Positions 26,188-34,544 of a stretch of DNA of 64,000 nt are shown piece by piece; positions within the stretch are counted from its first letter, which is position 1; every line of letters starts with the position of its first letter. The stretch spans positions 62,001 to 126,000 of the forward strand of contig NZ_JBHSGB010000012.1 in assembly GCF_042654345.1 (NCBI RefSeq), read 5' to 3'. This DNA comes from Pararheinheimera marina (GTDB lineage Bacteria > Pseudomonadota > Gammaproteobacteria > Enterobacterales > Alteromonadaceae). The notes below the pieces were generated by a model that worked only from the letters and a program-made list of their open reading frames with translations, was not told where the DNA came from and did no database searches. The position numbers and the translations under genes were made by a program.

Positions 26188-27348
26188 TTAACGACGGTAA
26201 ATGACTTCAACGCCATAATCGTCGTCGTCAAAGTCTTCGTCATCATCCAGGTCGTCTTCAAGATTCATCACATCAGAGTGGTAGTCGTCCCACTTAAAGG
26301 TGACTGGTGCTGCATCAATCTGTTCCTGAATCTTATCCTGAGGCAGAGTTTCCAGGTAGGCATGAATATCGCCGGCCATTTGCTGAGTGTTGGTGCGACT
26401 GGCCGCTGCAATTTTATGAACAGGACCTTCCCAGTTCAATGCAGCAGTCACAGACGCAATCACTTCATCCTGCTCATCGTCCAGTAACAAGTCGATTTTG
26501 TTAAACACTAGCCAACGTGGCTTGCCTGCCAGCTTATCGCTGTACTTCTCCAGCTCGCGAATAATTGTCAACGCGTTCTCTGCAGGATCCGAACCATCAG
26601 CCGGTAAAACGTCGACCACATGTAGTAACAAGCGGCAGCGCTCCAGGTGCTTGAGGAATTGAATGCCTAAACCTGCGCCTTCTGCCGCGCCTTCGATTAA
26701 GCCAGGGATATCTGCGATCACGTAAGATTTATGTGCTTCAACCCGCACTACGCCTAAGTTTGGCACTAAGGTGGTAAACGGATAGTCAGCTACTTTTGGT
26801 TTTGCTGAAGAGACGGCCCGGATCAGCGTCGATTTACCAGCGTTAGGCAGACCCAGTAGACCGACATCAGCCAATAACAGCAATTCCAGACGGATATTAC
26901 GCACTTCACCCGGCGTACCATTGGTTTTTTTACGCGGAGCCCGATTGGTACTGCTGGCAAAACGAGCGTTACCCAAACCGTGCCAGCCGCCTTTGGCCAC
27001 CATCAGTTTATTGCCAGCTTTGGTCAGATCCCCAATGACTTCATCGGTATCCATATCAACAGCGCGGGTTCCGACAGGCACACGCAAGATTAAATCAGAA
27101 CCACGCTTACCGGTACAATTGGTACTCATGCCATTCTGACCACGCTCAGCCTGGTGATATTTTTCAAACTGATAATCCACCAGAGTGTTCAGGTTGGTGT
27201 CAGCGACCAAATAAACGTCGCCACCATCACCACCATCACCACCATTTGGGCCACCTTTGGCAACAAATTTTTCGCGGCGGAAACTGACAATACCGTTGCC
27301 ACCGTCGCCGGCTTCAACTCGAATTTCCGCTTCATCTACGAATTTCAT
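26188..27348 (-). CDS. cgtA: Obg-family GTPase CgtA/ObgE
   Basis: The 386-residue protein has the glycine-rich Obg fold (residues 1-158, starting KFVDEAEIRVEAGDGGNG) and a GTPase domain with GLPNAGKST, DIPGLIEGAAEG and FNKID. A strongly acidic C-terminal tail (DDDEDFDDDDYG) follows. It acts in 50S ribosome assembly and stress control. It sits downstream of rplU-rpmA, as in most proteobacteria, but a terminator separates it from rpmA, so a promoter of its own is likely. Confidence 0.95.
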   Translation of the reverse strand: MKFVDEAEIRVEAGDGGNGIVSFRREKFVAKGGPNGGDGGDGGDVYLVADTNLNTLVDYQFEKYHQAERGQNGMSTNCTGKRGSDLILRVPVGTRAVDMDTDEVIGDLTKAGNKLMVAKGGWHGLGNARFASSTNRAPRKKTNGTPGEVRNIRLELLLLADVGLLGLPNAGKSTLIRAVSSAKPKVADYPFTTLVPNLGVVRVEAHKSYVIADIPGLIEGAAEGAGLGIQFLKHLERCRLLLHVVDVLPADGSDPAENALTIIRELEKYSDKLAGKPRWLVFNKIDLLLDDEQDEVIASVTAALNWEGPVHKIAAASRTNTQQMAGDIHAYLETLPQDKIQEQIDAAPVTFKWDDYHSDVMNLEDDLDDDEDFDDDDYGVEVIYRR

Positions 27349-27424
27349 CTGGATTATCCTGCGTCAAAATAATTGGCTTCATTATACAACCCTAGCAGCA
27401 ATTTGAAGCCTGGCTGTATATAAA

Positions 27425-27452
27425 CAAAAGCCCCGCACTAGGCGGGGCTTTA
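27425..27452 (-). terminator. Terminator after rpmA
   Basis: On the minus strand the stem GCCCCGC/GCGGGGC (27430-27436 and 27442-27448) is followed by TTTTGTTT. It ends the rplU-rpmA message before cgtA. Confidence 0.75.
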
Positions 27453-27467
27453 TCAATTCGGCTACTG

Positions 27468-27725
27468 TTACTCAGTAACAATGCTCACGAACTTGCGGTT
27501 GTACTCGCCTTTCGTTTCGAACTGAACTTTACCGTCTGTCAGAGCGAATAAAGTGTGGTCTTTACCGATACCTACGTTAGTACCAGCGTGGAATTTAGTA
27601 CCACGTTGACGCACGATGATGTTACCAGCTAAAACCGACTCACCACCAAAACGCTTAACACCTAAGCGTTTCGCTTCTGAATCGCGACCGTTACGAGTGC
27701 TACCTACACCTTTTTTACTTGCCAT
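27468..27725 (-). CDS. rpmA: 50S ribosomal protein L27
   Basis: The 85-residue protein starts MASKKGVGSTRNGRDSEAKR, the standard L27 N-terminus that reaches the peptidyl transferase centre, and contains VLAGNIIVRQRGTKFHAG. It follows rplU by 15 bases in a two-gene operon. Confidence 0.97.
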   Translation of the reverse strand: MASKKGVGSTRNGRDSEAKRLGVKRFGGESVLAGNIIVRQRGTKFHAGTNVGIGKDHTLFALTDGKVQFETKGEYNRKFVSIVTE

Positions 27726-27740
27726 GAGTAGTTACTCCTC

Positions 27741-28049
27741 TTAAGCGCTGATGCTGGTAATTTTCACTTCAGTAAACCACTGGCGATGGCCAGCTTGTTT
27801 ACGATAGTGCTTACGACGACGGAACTTAACGATTTTAACTTTATCGCCACGGCCATGATTGACCACTTCCGCTACTACTTTGCTGCCGGCAACTACTGGA
27901 GTACCGATTTTGATGTCTTCGCCGTTGGCGATCATCAGAGCTGCAAATTCAATAGTTGCGCCGGTTTCTAAGTCCAGTTTTTCTAGACGAAGGGTTTGAC
28001 CTTCAGTTACACGGTGCTGTTTACCACCACTTTGGAAAACCGCGTACAT
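27741..28049 (-). CDS. rplU: 50S ribosomal protein L21
   Basis: I chose the ATG at 28049, giving MYAVFQSGGKQHRVTEG, the usual L21 start; the open frame runs seven codons further upstream without family similarity. The 102-residue protein ends with KFRRRKHYRKQAGHRQWFTE, the conserved basic 23S-rRNA-binding tail. It is the first gene of rplU-rpmA and is divergent from ispB. Confidence 0.96.
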   Translation of the reverse strand: MYAVFQSGGKQHRVTEGQTLRLEKLDLETGATIEFAALMIANGEDIKIGTPVVAGSKVVAEVVNHGRGDKVKIVKFRRRKHYRKQAGHRQWFTEVKITSISA

Positions 28050-28067
28050 AGTTAACTCCAAACAAAG

Positions 28068-28089
28068 CACGCCAACTCTTTGGGGCGTG
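28068..28089 (-). promoter_or_regulatory. Hairpin in the rplU 5' untranslated region
   Basis: On the minus strand CACGCC and GGCGTG form a 6-bp stem around a 10-base loop, starting about 19 bases before the rplU ATG. L21 operons of proteobacteria often carry an autoregulatory leader; I cannot confirm that this hairpin belongs to such a leader. Confidence 0.35.
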
Positions 28090-28256
28090 TTAATTACAAA
28101 TCACAGGGCGCGAATTGTACGCAATTTCCCCTACCCCCGCAAGTGCAATTATGAAAAAGATCAGCGTAGACAAAAAGATCAGATTTCCTTTAGCTCCGTT
28201 GCGGCTCTGGTGTAGAATTGGCGCAACTAAAATGCCTAAGCAGTTGTTTTTATTTC

Positions 28257-29228
28257 ATGACGCTTGAACAAATCCGCCAGTTAAGTCTTGAAGACATGAC
28301 GGCCGTGAACCAGCATATATTCTCTCAACTGACGTCAGAAGTCGCTCTGATCAATCAGTTAGGTATTTATATTGTAAACAGCGGCGGTAAACGACTACGC
28401 CCGCTGCTGGCAGTTTTAGCCGCACGAGCGCTTGGCTATCAAGGTGAGCAGCATGTCACCCTGGCCACTATTATTGAATTCATCCATACCGCCACTCTGC
28501 TGCATGATGACGTTGTTGATGAGTCGATGCTGCGTCGCGGTAAAGAAACGGCCAACGCTGTTTTTGGTAACCAAGCCAGCGTGTTGGTCGGAGATTTCCT
28601 CTATACACGCGCCTTCCAGTTAATGGTGTCACTCGACAAGATGCAAATCATGCAAATTCTGGCAGACGCTACTAACGTGATAGCTGAAGGCGAAGTGTTG
28701 CAGCTGATGAACGTGAATGATCCGCAAACGACTGAGCAAAGTTATATGCAAGTGATTTACTGCAAAACTGCGAAGTTATTCGAGGCAGCCACTCAATTAG
28801 CAGCGATACTGGCAAACCAGTCCGACACTGTTGTCAACGCGATGAAGCTGTATGGCATGCATTTGGGCACTGCCTTCCAGTTGATTGATGATGTGCTGGA
28901 TTATCAGGCGGATGCGGACGAGCTAGGCAAAAACATTGGTGATGACTTGGCTGAAGGTAAACCGACACTGCCATTGATCTACGCCTTACGTCAGACCTCA
29001 GGCGAAGAACAGCAGCTATTAAAAGATGCGATAGAACATGCCAATGGCATGCAGCACCTCGACCGCATTCTAGCCATCCTGCAGCGCACTAACGCCTTTG
29101 TTTACACACGCAAGATTGCAGAGCAGGAGGCTGATAAAGCAAAGTCGGCCATCGCGTTTTTACCCGAAGGCCCTTATAAGCAGGCATTAGAGACTTTGGC
29201 CGATATCGCGGTCGAACGCTCACATTAA
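28257..29228 (+). CDS. ispB: Octaprenyl diphosphate synthase
   Basis: I chose the ATG at 28257 (MTLEQIRQLSLEDM); upstream extension of the frame has no family similarity. The 323-residue trans-isoprenyl diphosphate synthase has both aspartate-rich motifs, LLHDDVVDESMLRRG and QLIDDVLDYQ, for binding the Mg-diphosphate substrates. It makes the side chain of ubiquinone and menaquinone. It is divergent from rplU-rpmA, the arrangement found in E. coli. Confidence 0.95.
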   Translation: MTLEQIRQLSLEDMTAVNQHIFSQLTSEVALINQLGIYIVNSGGKRLRPLLAVLAARALGYQGEQHVTLATIIEFIHTATLLHDDVVDESMLRRGKETANAVFGNQASVLVGDFLYTRAFQLMVSLDKMQIMQILADATNVIAEGEVLQLMNVNDPQTTEQSYMQVIYCKTAKLFEAATQLAAILANQSDTVVNAMKLYGMHLGTAFQLIDDVLDYQADADELGKNIGDDLAEGKPTLPLIYALRQTSGEEQQLLKDAIEHANGMQHLDRILAILQRTNAFVYTRKIAEQEADKAKSAIAFLPEGPYKQALETLADIAVERSH

Positions 29229-29273
29229 TTTTGAAGGCAGAACTCTCCAATTTCAGGCGCAGTTCCCGCAAAT

Positions 29274-29302
29274 AAAAAAGCCAGCTTAAAGCTGGCTTTT
29301 TT
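29274..29302. terminator. Bidirectional terminator between ispB and mdh
   Basis: AAAAAAGCCAGC, a five-base loop and GCTGGCTTTTTT form a symmetrical stem with T-tracts on both strands, between the converging ispB and mdh genes. Confidence 0.9.
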
Positions 29303-29315
29303 AGTGTCGAATCAA

Positions 29316-30254
29316 TCAGGCCTTAGCAACAAACTCTTCACCCAGAGTGATGTCTGCTTTTAATGTACCTAACATATCAGCCATAGCTTTTTGCTCATAA
29401 GCGCTCAGAGCACCGATGGGCAGTAACTCTTCTACACCATTTTTACCCAGCACCAGCGGCTGAGCGAAGAAGCGGGCATGCTCGCCTGCGCCTTCTACAT
29501 AAGCGTACTCAGTCACTTTTTCGCCTTGCAGGCCTTTGATCAGAGATACACAGAAACGAGCAGCTGCCTGCCCCATCGACAAAGTCGCCGATCCGCCACC
29601 AGCCTTGGCTTCAACCACTTCAGTACCGGCATTCTGAATGCGGTAAGTCAGTGAAGCAACTTCTTCATCTGTGAAGCTCACACCTTCTACCTGAGACAGC
29701 AGAGGCAGAATAGTGGTACCGCTGTGACCGCCAATAACCGGAACTATCAGTTCGGCTGGGTTCTTGCCTTTCAATTCAGCAATGAAAGTCTCAGCACGGA
29801 TAACATCCAGAGTCGTTACACCGAACAGACGTTTTGGATCGTAAGTACCGGCTTTTTTGAATACTTCAGCCGCAATAGCAACAGTGGTATTGACTGGGTT
29901 TGTAATGATACCCACCAGTGCTTTCGGGCATTGAGCAACGATAGCTTCAGCCAGAGTTTTCACTACGCCAGCATTGATATTGAACAGGTCTGAACGGTCC
30001 ATGCCAGGCTTACGTGGCATACCAGCAGGGATCATCACGACATCAGCACCAACCAGGGCTTTGTCCAAATCTTCTTTACCAAAACCTGTCACTTTCACCG
30101 CGGTAGGGATATGACTCAGATCCACAGCCACACCTGGAGTTACCGGGGCCAGATCGTACAACGCTAAATCAGTACCTGCGGGCAAGTTCAGCTTTAATAA
30201 CAAAGACAACGCCTGACCAATACCACCGGCAGCACCTAATACGGCAACTTTCAT
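29316..30254 (-). CDS. mdh: Malate dehydrogenase
   Basis: The 312-residue protein starts MKVAVLGAAGGIGQALSLLL with the NAD-binding glycine motif. It contains the substrate Arg segment MPRKPGMDRSDLFNINAG and the catalytic His in VIGGHSGTTILP. Length and sequence match the gammaproteobacterial TCA-cycle enzyme. It is divergent from argR with 183 bases between, the same pairing as in E. coli and Shewanella. Confidence 0.96.
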   Translation of the reverse strand: MKVAVLGAAGGIGQALSLLLKLNLPAGTDLALYDLAPVTPGVAVDLSHIPTAVKVTGFGKEDLDKALVGADVVMIPAGMPRKPGMDRSDLFNINAGVVKTLAEAIVAQCPKALVGIITNPVNTTVAIAAEVFKKAGTYDPKRLFGVTTLDVIRAETFIAELKGKNPAELIVPVIGGHSGTTILPLLSQVEGVSFTDEEVASLTYRIQNAGTEVVEAKAGGGSATLSMGQAAARFCVSLIKGLQGEKVTEYAYVEGAGEHARFFAQPLVLGKNGVEELLPIGALSAYEQKAMADMLGTLKADITLGEEFVAKA

Positions 30255-30437
30255 GCTATTCTCCCAATTTACGGTTCAATGGAAACGCGCCAACACTACT
30301 AAAATGTGGCGCAAAATACAATGAAGCTACGCCTAAAGTCTGAGCATTTTAGTGGAATTTAGTGTAATTTAGCTGATGAATTCGCTGCCAACAGCAGTGC
30401 CCACGGAAAAACCGGGCCGACCAAGAAAATAAGAAAC

Positions 30438-30908
30438 ATGATTACAAAACAATCCAAGCAGGAAGCCTTGATTCAGGCCTTTAAATCTTTGTTAAAAGAA
30501 GAGCGTTTTGGCTCACAAAGTGACATTGTCGAAGCCTTAAAGGCGGAAGGCTTTGATAACATCAGTCAGTCCAAAGTATCCCGTATGCTTAGTAAATACG
30601 GGGCAGTACGCACCCGTAATGCCCGTCAGGAAATGGTGTATTGCCTGCCGCCCGAATTGGGGGTACCGACCACCAAAAGCCCGTTGCGGCAGTTGGTCTT
30701 AGACATTGAGCACAATGATGTGATGATCATCATCCGCACCAGCCCGGGTGCAGCACAATTGATCGCGAGGTTGTTGGACTCCGTAGGAAAAGCAGAAGGC
30801 GTGTTGGGCACCATCGCTGGCGATGACACCATTTTTATCGCCCCTACCAGCGTCAAAAATATCAATTACACCCTGACGAAAGTTACGGAGCTGTTCGAGA
30901 AAGTCTGA
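30438..30908 (+). CDS. argR: Arginine repressor
   Basis: The 156-residue protein has an N-terminal winged HTH (about 1-75, GSQSDIVEALKAEGFDNISQ then SKVSRMLSKYGAVRT) and a C-terminal hexamerisation and arginine-binding domain with SPGAAQLIARLLDS and GTIAGDDTIF. It represses arginine biosynthesis when arginine is plentiful. I saw no clear ARG box in its own upstream region. Confidence 0.95.
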   Translation: MITKQSKQEALIQAFKSLLKEERFGSQSDIVEALKAEGFDNISQSKVSRMLSKYGAVRTRNARQEMVYCLPPELGVPTTKSPLRQLVLDIEHNDVMIIIRTSPGAAQLIARLLDSVGKAEGVLGTIAGDDTIFIAPTSVKNINYTLTKVTELFEKV

Positions 30909-30917
30909 GGTCTCAGA

Positions 30918-31823
30918 CTAACCCCATTTCTCAAGCATATTGAGTGAAGGCGCAAAAAACAGCGCGCCTTGCTCAATAGGACAATAATCCAACATCCGAT
31001 CGTAACCGTTCTGCACACCAAAACGCTTATCCAGGTACTGCAACAGATCAGCAGGCTCTGCACTGCAACCCAGCGCAACCATTCCTTGCTGCTTGGCATC
31101 TGCACAAGGCATATTCTGCCAAAGTAGCTTCAATCGCTCGCCTTGAGGCTCCAGCGCCGCCCGTTCAGCCATTGAGTCAGCCTCGCGCTGAGCACTGGGT
31201 AATAATTGCCCGCTCGTTTTATAACGTCCCATCAGGGTTTGTTGTTGTTCACTGGTCAGCTGCTGCCAACGATGGAGCTCACAGTGCTGTTTCAGCAAAA
31301 GCAGGTAACTCCCGCCGTTAAAAGGATGACCAGTGGAATCCACCAAGGCTGCAACGCGTTTGGCGCGTCCACGAGGGTTGTCCGGCGTATCATAAAAGCC
31401 AGTCAGCTCCCGTCCGTCCAAATAGCGAAAACAAAACCATTGCTCGACCAGCTCAGCCTGTTGATTCAACAATTGCATCACTTGGGAAAGAGCGATGTAG
31501 AGCACATCAAAGCGATCGGCTCTTAGATGCACCAGCAAATCATAATGGAAGCTGGGTAACTCAGCTTCGGTCTCCCCCAACTCAGCCCATGACAGGTACT
31601 CCGGTGTCACACTCTGATTCAACCGTGGCCATAGTACGGGGCCAATGCCAATGACGCTGTTCAGCATCGCCTCGGAAAACTGTTCTGCCAACACATCAAT
31701 TAGTGGCGTGAGCTTCCCCAGTTGTTGTTTAAGTTGCCGTTCCTTGCCTTCTAACCCATTAAACAGCAGAAAAACGCCATGTAAATTAGGTTCAGCGCAA
31801 ATACCTGTTTGTTCCCTTGCCAT
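30918..31823 (-). CDS. DyP-type peroxidase paralogue with altered heme-site residues
   Basis: The 301-residue protein has the DyP fold signatures GFYDTPDNP (family GxxDG, Asp kept, last Gly lost) and HPFNGGSYLLLL, and aligns without gaps to the heme segment of YfeX-like DyPs. There it reads DSMAERAALEPQGERLKLLW. The position of the proximal heme-ligand His (family S-H) is Met, and the distal Arg (family Y/V-R) is Trp. It may therefore not be a normal peroxidase, though it could still bind heme through Met or serve another role. I placed the start at the ATG at 31823; TTG and GTG codons lie just upstream. It converges with argR. Confidence 0.8.
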   Translation of the reverse strand: MAREQTGICAEPNLHGVFLLFNGLEGKERQLKQQLGKLTPLIDVLAEQFSEAMLNSVIGIGPVLWPRLNQSVTPEYLSWAELGETEAELPSFHYDLLVHLRADRFDVLYIALSQVMQLLNQQAELVEQWFCFRYLDGRELTGFYDTPDNPRGRAKRVAALVDSTGHPFNGGSYLLLLKQHCELHRWQQLTSEQQQTLMGRYKTSGQLLPSAQREADSMAERAALEPQGERLKLLWQNMPCADAKQQGMVALGCSAEPADLLQYLDKRFGVQNGYDRMLDYCPIEQGALFFAPSLNMLEKWG

Positions 31824-31930
31824 AGCCACCAAATTGGATAGTGTTCAACCTGTTGATCATAACGAAAGCAGCTTACCGAAGCAGCAGATTTTCACAGAAT
31901 GCAGAAATATCCGCTTTTTGGCTGCAGACT

Positions 31931-31950
31931 TTGTGAGATATATCTCACAA
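31931..31950. promoter_or_regulatory. UvrY/GacA-type upstream activating palindrome
   Basis: TTGTGAGATATATCTCACAA is a perfect 20-bp palindrome. Its core TGTGAG-N6-CTCACA has the spacing of the GacA/UvrY site TGTAAG-N6-CTTACA, and closely resembles the E. coli csrB site as I recall it. It lies about 120 bases upstream of the CsrB-like RNA, where such a site is expected, with an A+T-rich stretch between. Confidence 0.7.
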
Positions 31951-32069
31951 ATTAGTAAGCCAAAGCGGCATTTTAAGCAGCCACTCACAAAGAAAAACAA
32001 CATAACACATTGTTTTATATTGTTTTTGCATAAAAATCACCATGTTACAATTTTATAACAGGGCTTACA

Positions 32070-32402
32070 GTCGCTTCCGCAGCCCCCTTTTTAGTTCAGA
32101 AAAGACCATAATTACGTTGTCGCCGGATGCGATAACAAGGTCAGGAGACCAGCAAGGATTGATTCGATAGGATGTCGACGCAGGATGCAGAGGACGAACA
32201 GGGACTGTGCATGAAGCAGCAAGGAAGAATGGGACAGGTCAAGGATGAACAGCACCCTCTGGAGAGGGTACAGATGGAAAATGGATTTTGCTAGGAGCAG
32301 CTGGATGTTTCAGGATGAAACCAGGGATGATCCATCAGGGACGGTGATCGGTAGGAAGCCGATAAAAGTATTGGGGGCCGCGAAGTTCGCGGCCCATCTT
32401 AT
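32070..32402 (+). ncRNA. csrB: CsrB/RsmB-family regulatory RNA
   Basis: No open frame fits this stretch, but between 32124 and 32356 there are 19 GGA triplets, many as AGGA, AGGGA or CAGGATG in hairpin-loop-like contexts. Examples are TTTCAGGATGAAA (stem TTTCA/TGAAA) and CCCTCTGGAGAGGG (stem CCCTCT/AGAGGG). It ends in a rho-independent terminator. These are the hallmarks of CsrB/RsmB, which sequesters the translational regulator CsrA/RsmA by presenting many GGA sites. A UvrY/GacA-type palindrome lies upstream. The 5' end is approximate; I could not fix the promoter with confidence. Confidence 0.85.
32373..32402 (+). terminator. Terminator of the CsrB-like RNA
   Basis: GGGCCGCGAA (32375-32384) and TTCGCGGCCC (32386-32395) pair perfectly around a tight loop, followed by ATCTTATTT. 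This very stable hairpin with a modest U-tract closes the GGA-rich RNA. Confidence 0.85.
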
Positions 32403-32649
32403 TTCTGGCGCTACATCTTTTCACTCCACGCCCACACGGCACCAGACCAGCGTACAAGCGCAAAGCGCTCTATAGCAGCTAAGGTCTGCATAAACCGACA
32501 CTTCAATTAGAGTAATCAATCTAATTAATTACTGAAATATTTCGCTCACCGGCTTTTCCATCCCGAAGACAGCTGTTAGATTAACCATGTCCTGAACAAA
32601 AATAAGGCAATGTCGCACCAAAATAGCACATTGCTGTTGGCAACGACCA
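32403..32649. other. Intergenic stretch without a recognised gene
   Basis: This part of the roughly 1-kb gap between the DyP gene and amtB lies after the CsrB terminator. It contains A+T-rich short inverted repeats near 32506-32535 (AGTAAT and ATTACT) and no frame with a convincing start or family. I see no clear function. Confidence 0.4.
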
Positions 32650-32650
32650 A

Positions 32651-32683
32651 AATAAAAAACCCCGGCAACTTTTGCTACCGGGG
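32651..32683 (-). terminator. Terminator downstream of amtB
   Basis: On the minus strand CCCCGG and CCGGGG enclose a 12-base loop and are followed by TTTTTTATTTT. It lies about 135 bases after the amtB stop, so the amtB message has a long 3' untranslated region. Confidence 0.75.
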
Positions 32684-32819
32684 CTGTCTGATAAAAGACA
32701 AAGGACAAGGATAGACGATTTGGTGGTAAGGGTTCAGTGACTGAGTTCAGCAACAACCAATGGTGCTGCTGACTCGGTCACACGCTCCTGAGAAGCCCCA
32801 CCGGCTCTCCCCAGGCTGC

Positions 32820-34091
32820 TTACTTTACTGTGGAAACAAACTCAGGGTAGGCTTCAATACCACACTCTGCGTGATCCACACCTTCATATTCTTCTTGCTC
32901 GCTGACACGAATACCCATCACCAGCTTCAGAACAAACCACACGATAAAGCTAGTCACGAAGACCCAGACAAAGATTGTCGCAGCACCTGCCAATTGACCT
33001 GCAAAGCTCGTGCCTTCTTTTGTCAGTGGCACCAATAACAGACCAAACAGACCTACAGTACCGTGTACAGAGATAGCACCTACCGGGTCATCAATTTTCA
33101 GCTTGTCCAACGCCAGAATAGAAGCAACCACTAACACACCTGCGATACCGCCGAAAATGGCTGACTGCAGTGCGGTTGGAGTGGAAGGTTCAGCCGTAAT
33201 AGCAACCAGGCCAGCCAATGCACCATTCAGTGCCATGGTTAAGTCGGCCTTTTTGAACAAGAGTTTAGAGACAACAATCGCAGTGATAGTACCAGCAGCA
33301 GCAGCAGCGTTGGTGTTCAGGAAAACCATGGCCACTGAATTTGCATTCGAAATGTCGCCCAGCTTCAGCACAGAACCACCGTTAAAGCCGAACCAACCCA
33401 ACCACAGGATCAGAGTACCTAACGCAGCCAGAGGCATGTTAGACCCCGGGAACGCGTGCGCTTTGCCGTCTTTGCCATACTTACCTTTACGGGCACCCAG
33501 TAACAGGACACCAGCTAACGCAGCTGCAGCACCAGCCAAGTGCACAATGCCTGAGCCAGCGAAATCAGAGAAACCTAAATCACCCAGCGAGTACAGACCG
33601 AATACAGACTGACCGCCCCAAGTCCAGGCACCTTCCATTGGATAAATCACACCTGTCATCACAACAGCAAAAGCCAGGAATGCCCACAGCTTCATGCGTT
33701 CAGCCACTGCACCTGACACGATAGACATCGCAGTTGCAACAAACACCACCTGGAAGAAGAAGTCAGACGCTTTAGAGTAGATAGCACCACCTTCAAAACC
33801 ATCTTCACGGGCAGCAAACTCAGCCAGTGTCGCAGCAACATCCACTGAACCTACACCACTTAAAAAGAAACCACCTTCATACATCAGCTGGTAACCACAA
33901 ACCAGATACATGGTACAAGCGACAGAATACAGCACGATGTTTTTCGTCAGAATTTCTGTTGTATTTTTTGCGCGTACCAGACCAGCTTCCAGCATAGAGA
34001 AGCCGGCCGCCATCCACATCACCAGAGCACCACATACCAGAAAGTAAAAGGTGTCCATTGCATACTGTAAGTGAAAAATTTGTTCTTGCAT
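32820..34091 (-). CDS. amtB: Ammonium transporter AmtB
   Basis: I chose the ATG at 34091 (MQEQIFHLQYAMDTF), with AGGGGAT just upstream. The 423-residue membrane protein has about eleven hydrophobic helices and typical Amt motifs: AAGFSMLEAGLVRAKNT, the His-containing GSGIVHLAGAAAALAG and AISVHGTVGLFG (the pore twin histidines), and GWFGFNGGS. It conducts ammonium inward and is blocked by GlnK at high nitrogen. glnK lies ten bases upstream on the same strand. There is no separate cleavable signal peptide, although the first helix is close to the N-terminus. Confidence 0.95.
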   Translation of the reverse strand: MQEQIFHLQYAMDTFYFLVCGALVMWMAAGFSMLEAGLVRAKNTTEILTKNIVLYSVACTMYLVCGYQLMYEGGFFLSGVGSVDVAATLAEFAAREDGFEGGAIYSKASDFFFQVVFVATAMSIVSGAVAERMKLWAFLAFAVVMTGVIYPMEGAWTWGGQSVFGLYSLGDLGFSDFAGSGIVHLAGAAAALAGVLLLGARKGKYGKDGKAHAFPGSNMPLAALGTLILWLGWFGFNGGSVLKLGDISNANSVAMVFLNTNAAAAAGTITAIVVSKLLFKKADLTMALNGALAGLVAITAEPSTPTALQSAIFGGIAGVLVVASILALDKLKIDDPVGAISVHGTVGLFGLLLVPLTKEGTSFAGQLAGAATIFVWVFVTSFIVWFVLKLVMGIRVSEQEEYEGVDHAECGIEAYPEFVSTVK

Positions 34092-34101
34092 TACAATCCC
34101 C

Positions 34102-34440
34102 TTAGATGGCTTCTGAGTCCATTTCACCAGTGCGGATCCGCACTACCTGCTCCAGGTCGTAGACGAAAATTTTACCGTCACCGATCCGACCCGTATGTGC
34201 TGCTTTCTGGATCACTTCCAGCAGTCGCTCTACATTTTCGTCCAGCGTTGCAATTTCCAGTTTTACTTTTGGCAGAAAATCAACCTGGTATTCAGCACCG
34301 CGATACAGCTCGGTATGGCCTTTTTGCCGGCCAAATCCTTTCACTTCAGTCACAGTCAAACCTTCAATGCCGATATCCGCTATGGCTTCACGGACATCGT
34401 CAAGCTTGAATGGCTTGATGATGGCAGTTACGAGTTTCAT
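34102..34440 (-). CDS. glnK: PII nitrogen regulatory protein GlnK
   Basis: The 112-residue PII protein begins MKLVTAIIKPFKLDDVREAI and carries the uridylylation site Tyr51 in the T-loop sequence GHTELYRGAEYQVDFLPK, and the nucleotide-binding KIFVYDLEQVVRIRTGE segment. The frame runs 20 codons further upstream without family similarity; the chosen ATG has AAGGAT upstream. Linkage to amtB marks it as GlnK rather than GlnB. A sigma-54-type promoter lies 43-60 bases upstream of the start. Confidence 0.95.
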   Translation of the reverse strand: MKLVTAIIKPFKLDDVREAIADIGIEGLTVTEVKGFGRQKGHTELYRGAEYQVDFLPKVKLEIATLDENVERLLEVIQKAAHTGRIGDGKIFVYDLEQVVRIRTGEMDSEAI

Positions 34441-34482
34441 GGTTATTATCCTTAGAGTGTCTTGTTGCATTGCTTCCAGTAC

Positions 34483-34500
34483 AAGAAAGTGCTGTGCCAA
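34483..34500 (-). promoter_or_regulatory. Sigma-54 (-24/-12) promoter of glnK-amtB
   Basis: The minus strand reads TTGGCACAGCACTTTCTT. Compared with the sigma-54 consensus TTGGCAC-GRNNN-TTGC the GG and C of the two elements have the exact spacing, with one mismatch (T for the G of the -12 GC). Such promoters require an activator such as NtrC, and a matching palindrome lies upstream. Confidence 0.75.
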
Positions 34501-34544
34501 TATTTAAATGTGTTAAAAAACATACACATACGAAAGAATAAAAA

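Noticed and set aside
31645..32058. Plus-strand frame overlapping the DyP gene and the region upstream of the CsrB-like RNA
   Set aside because: It covers the antisense of a real gene and then A+T-rich regulatory DNA, with no family similarity.
33010..33612. 200-codon frame antisense to amtB
   Set aside because: Shadow of a clear ammonium transporter gene; composition is the mirror of membrane-helix codons.
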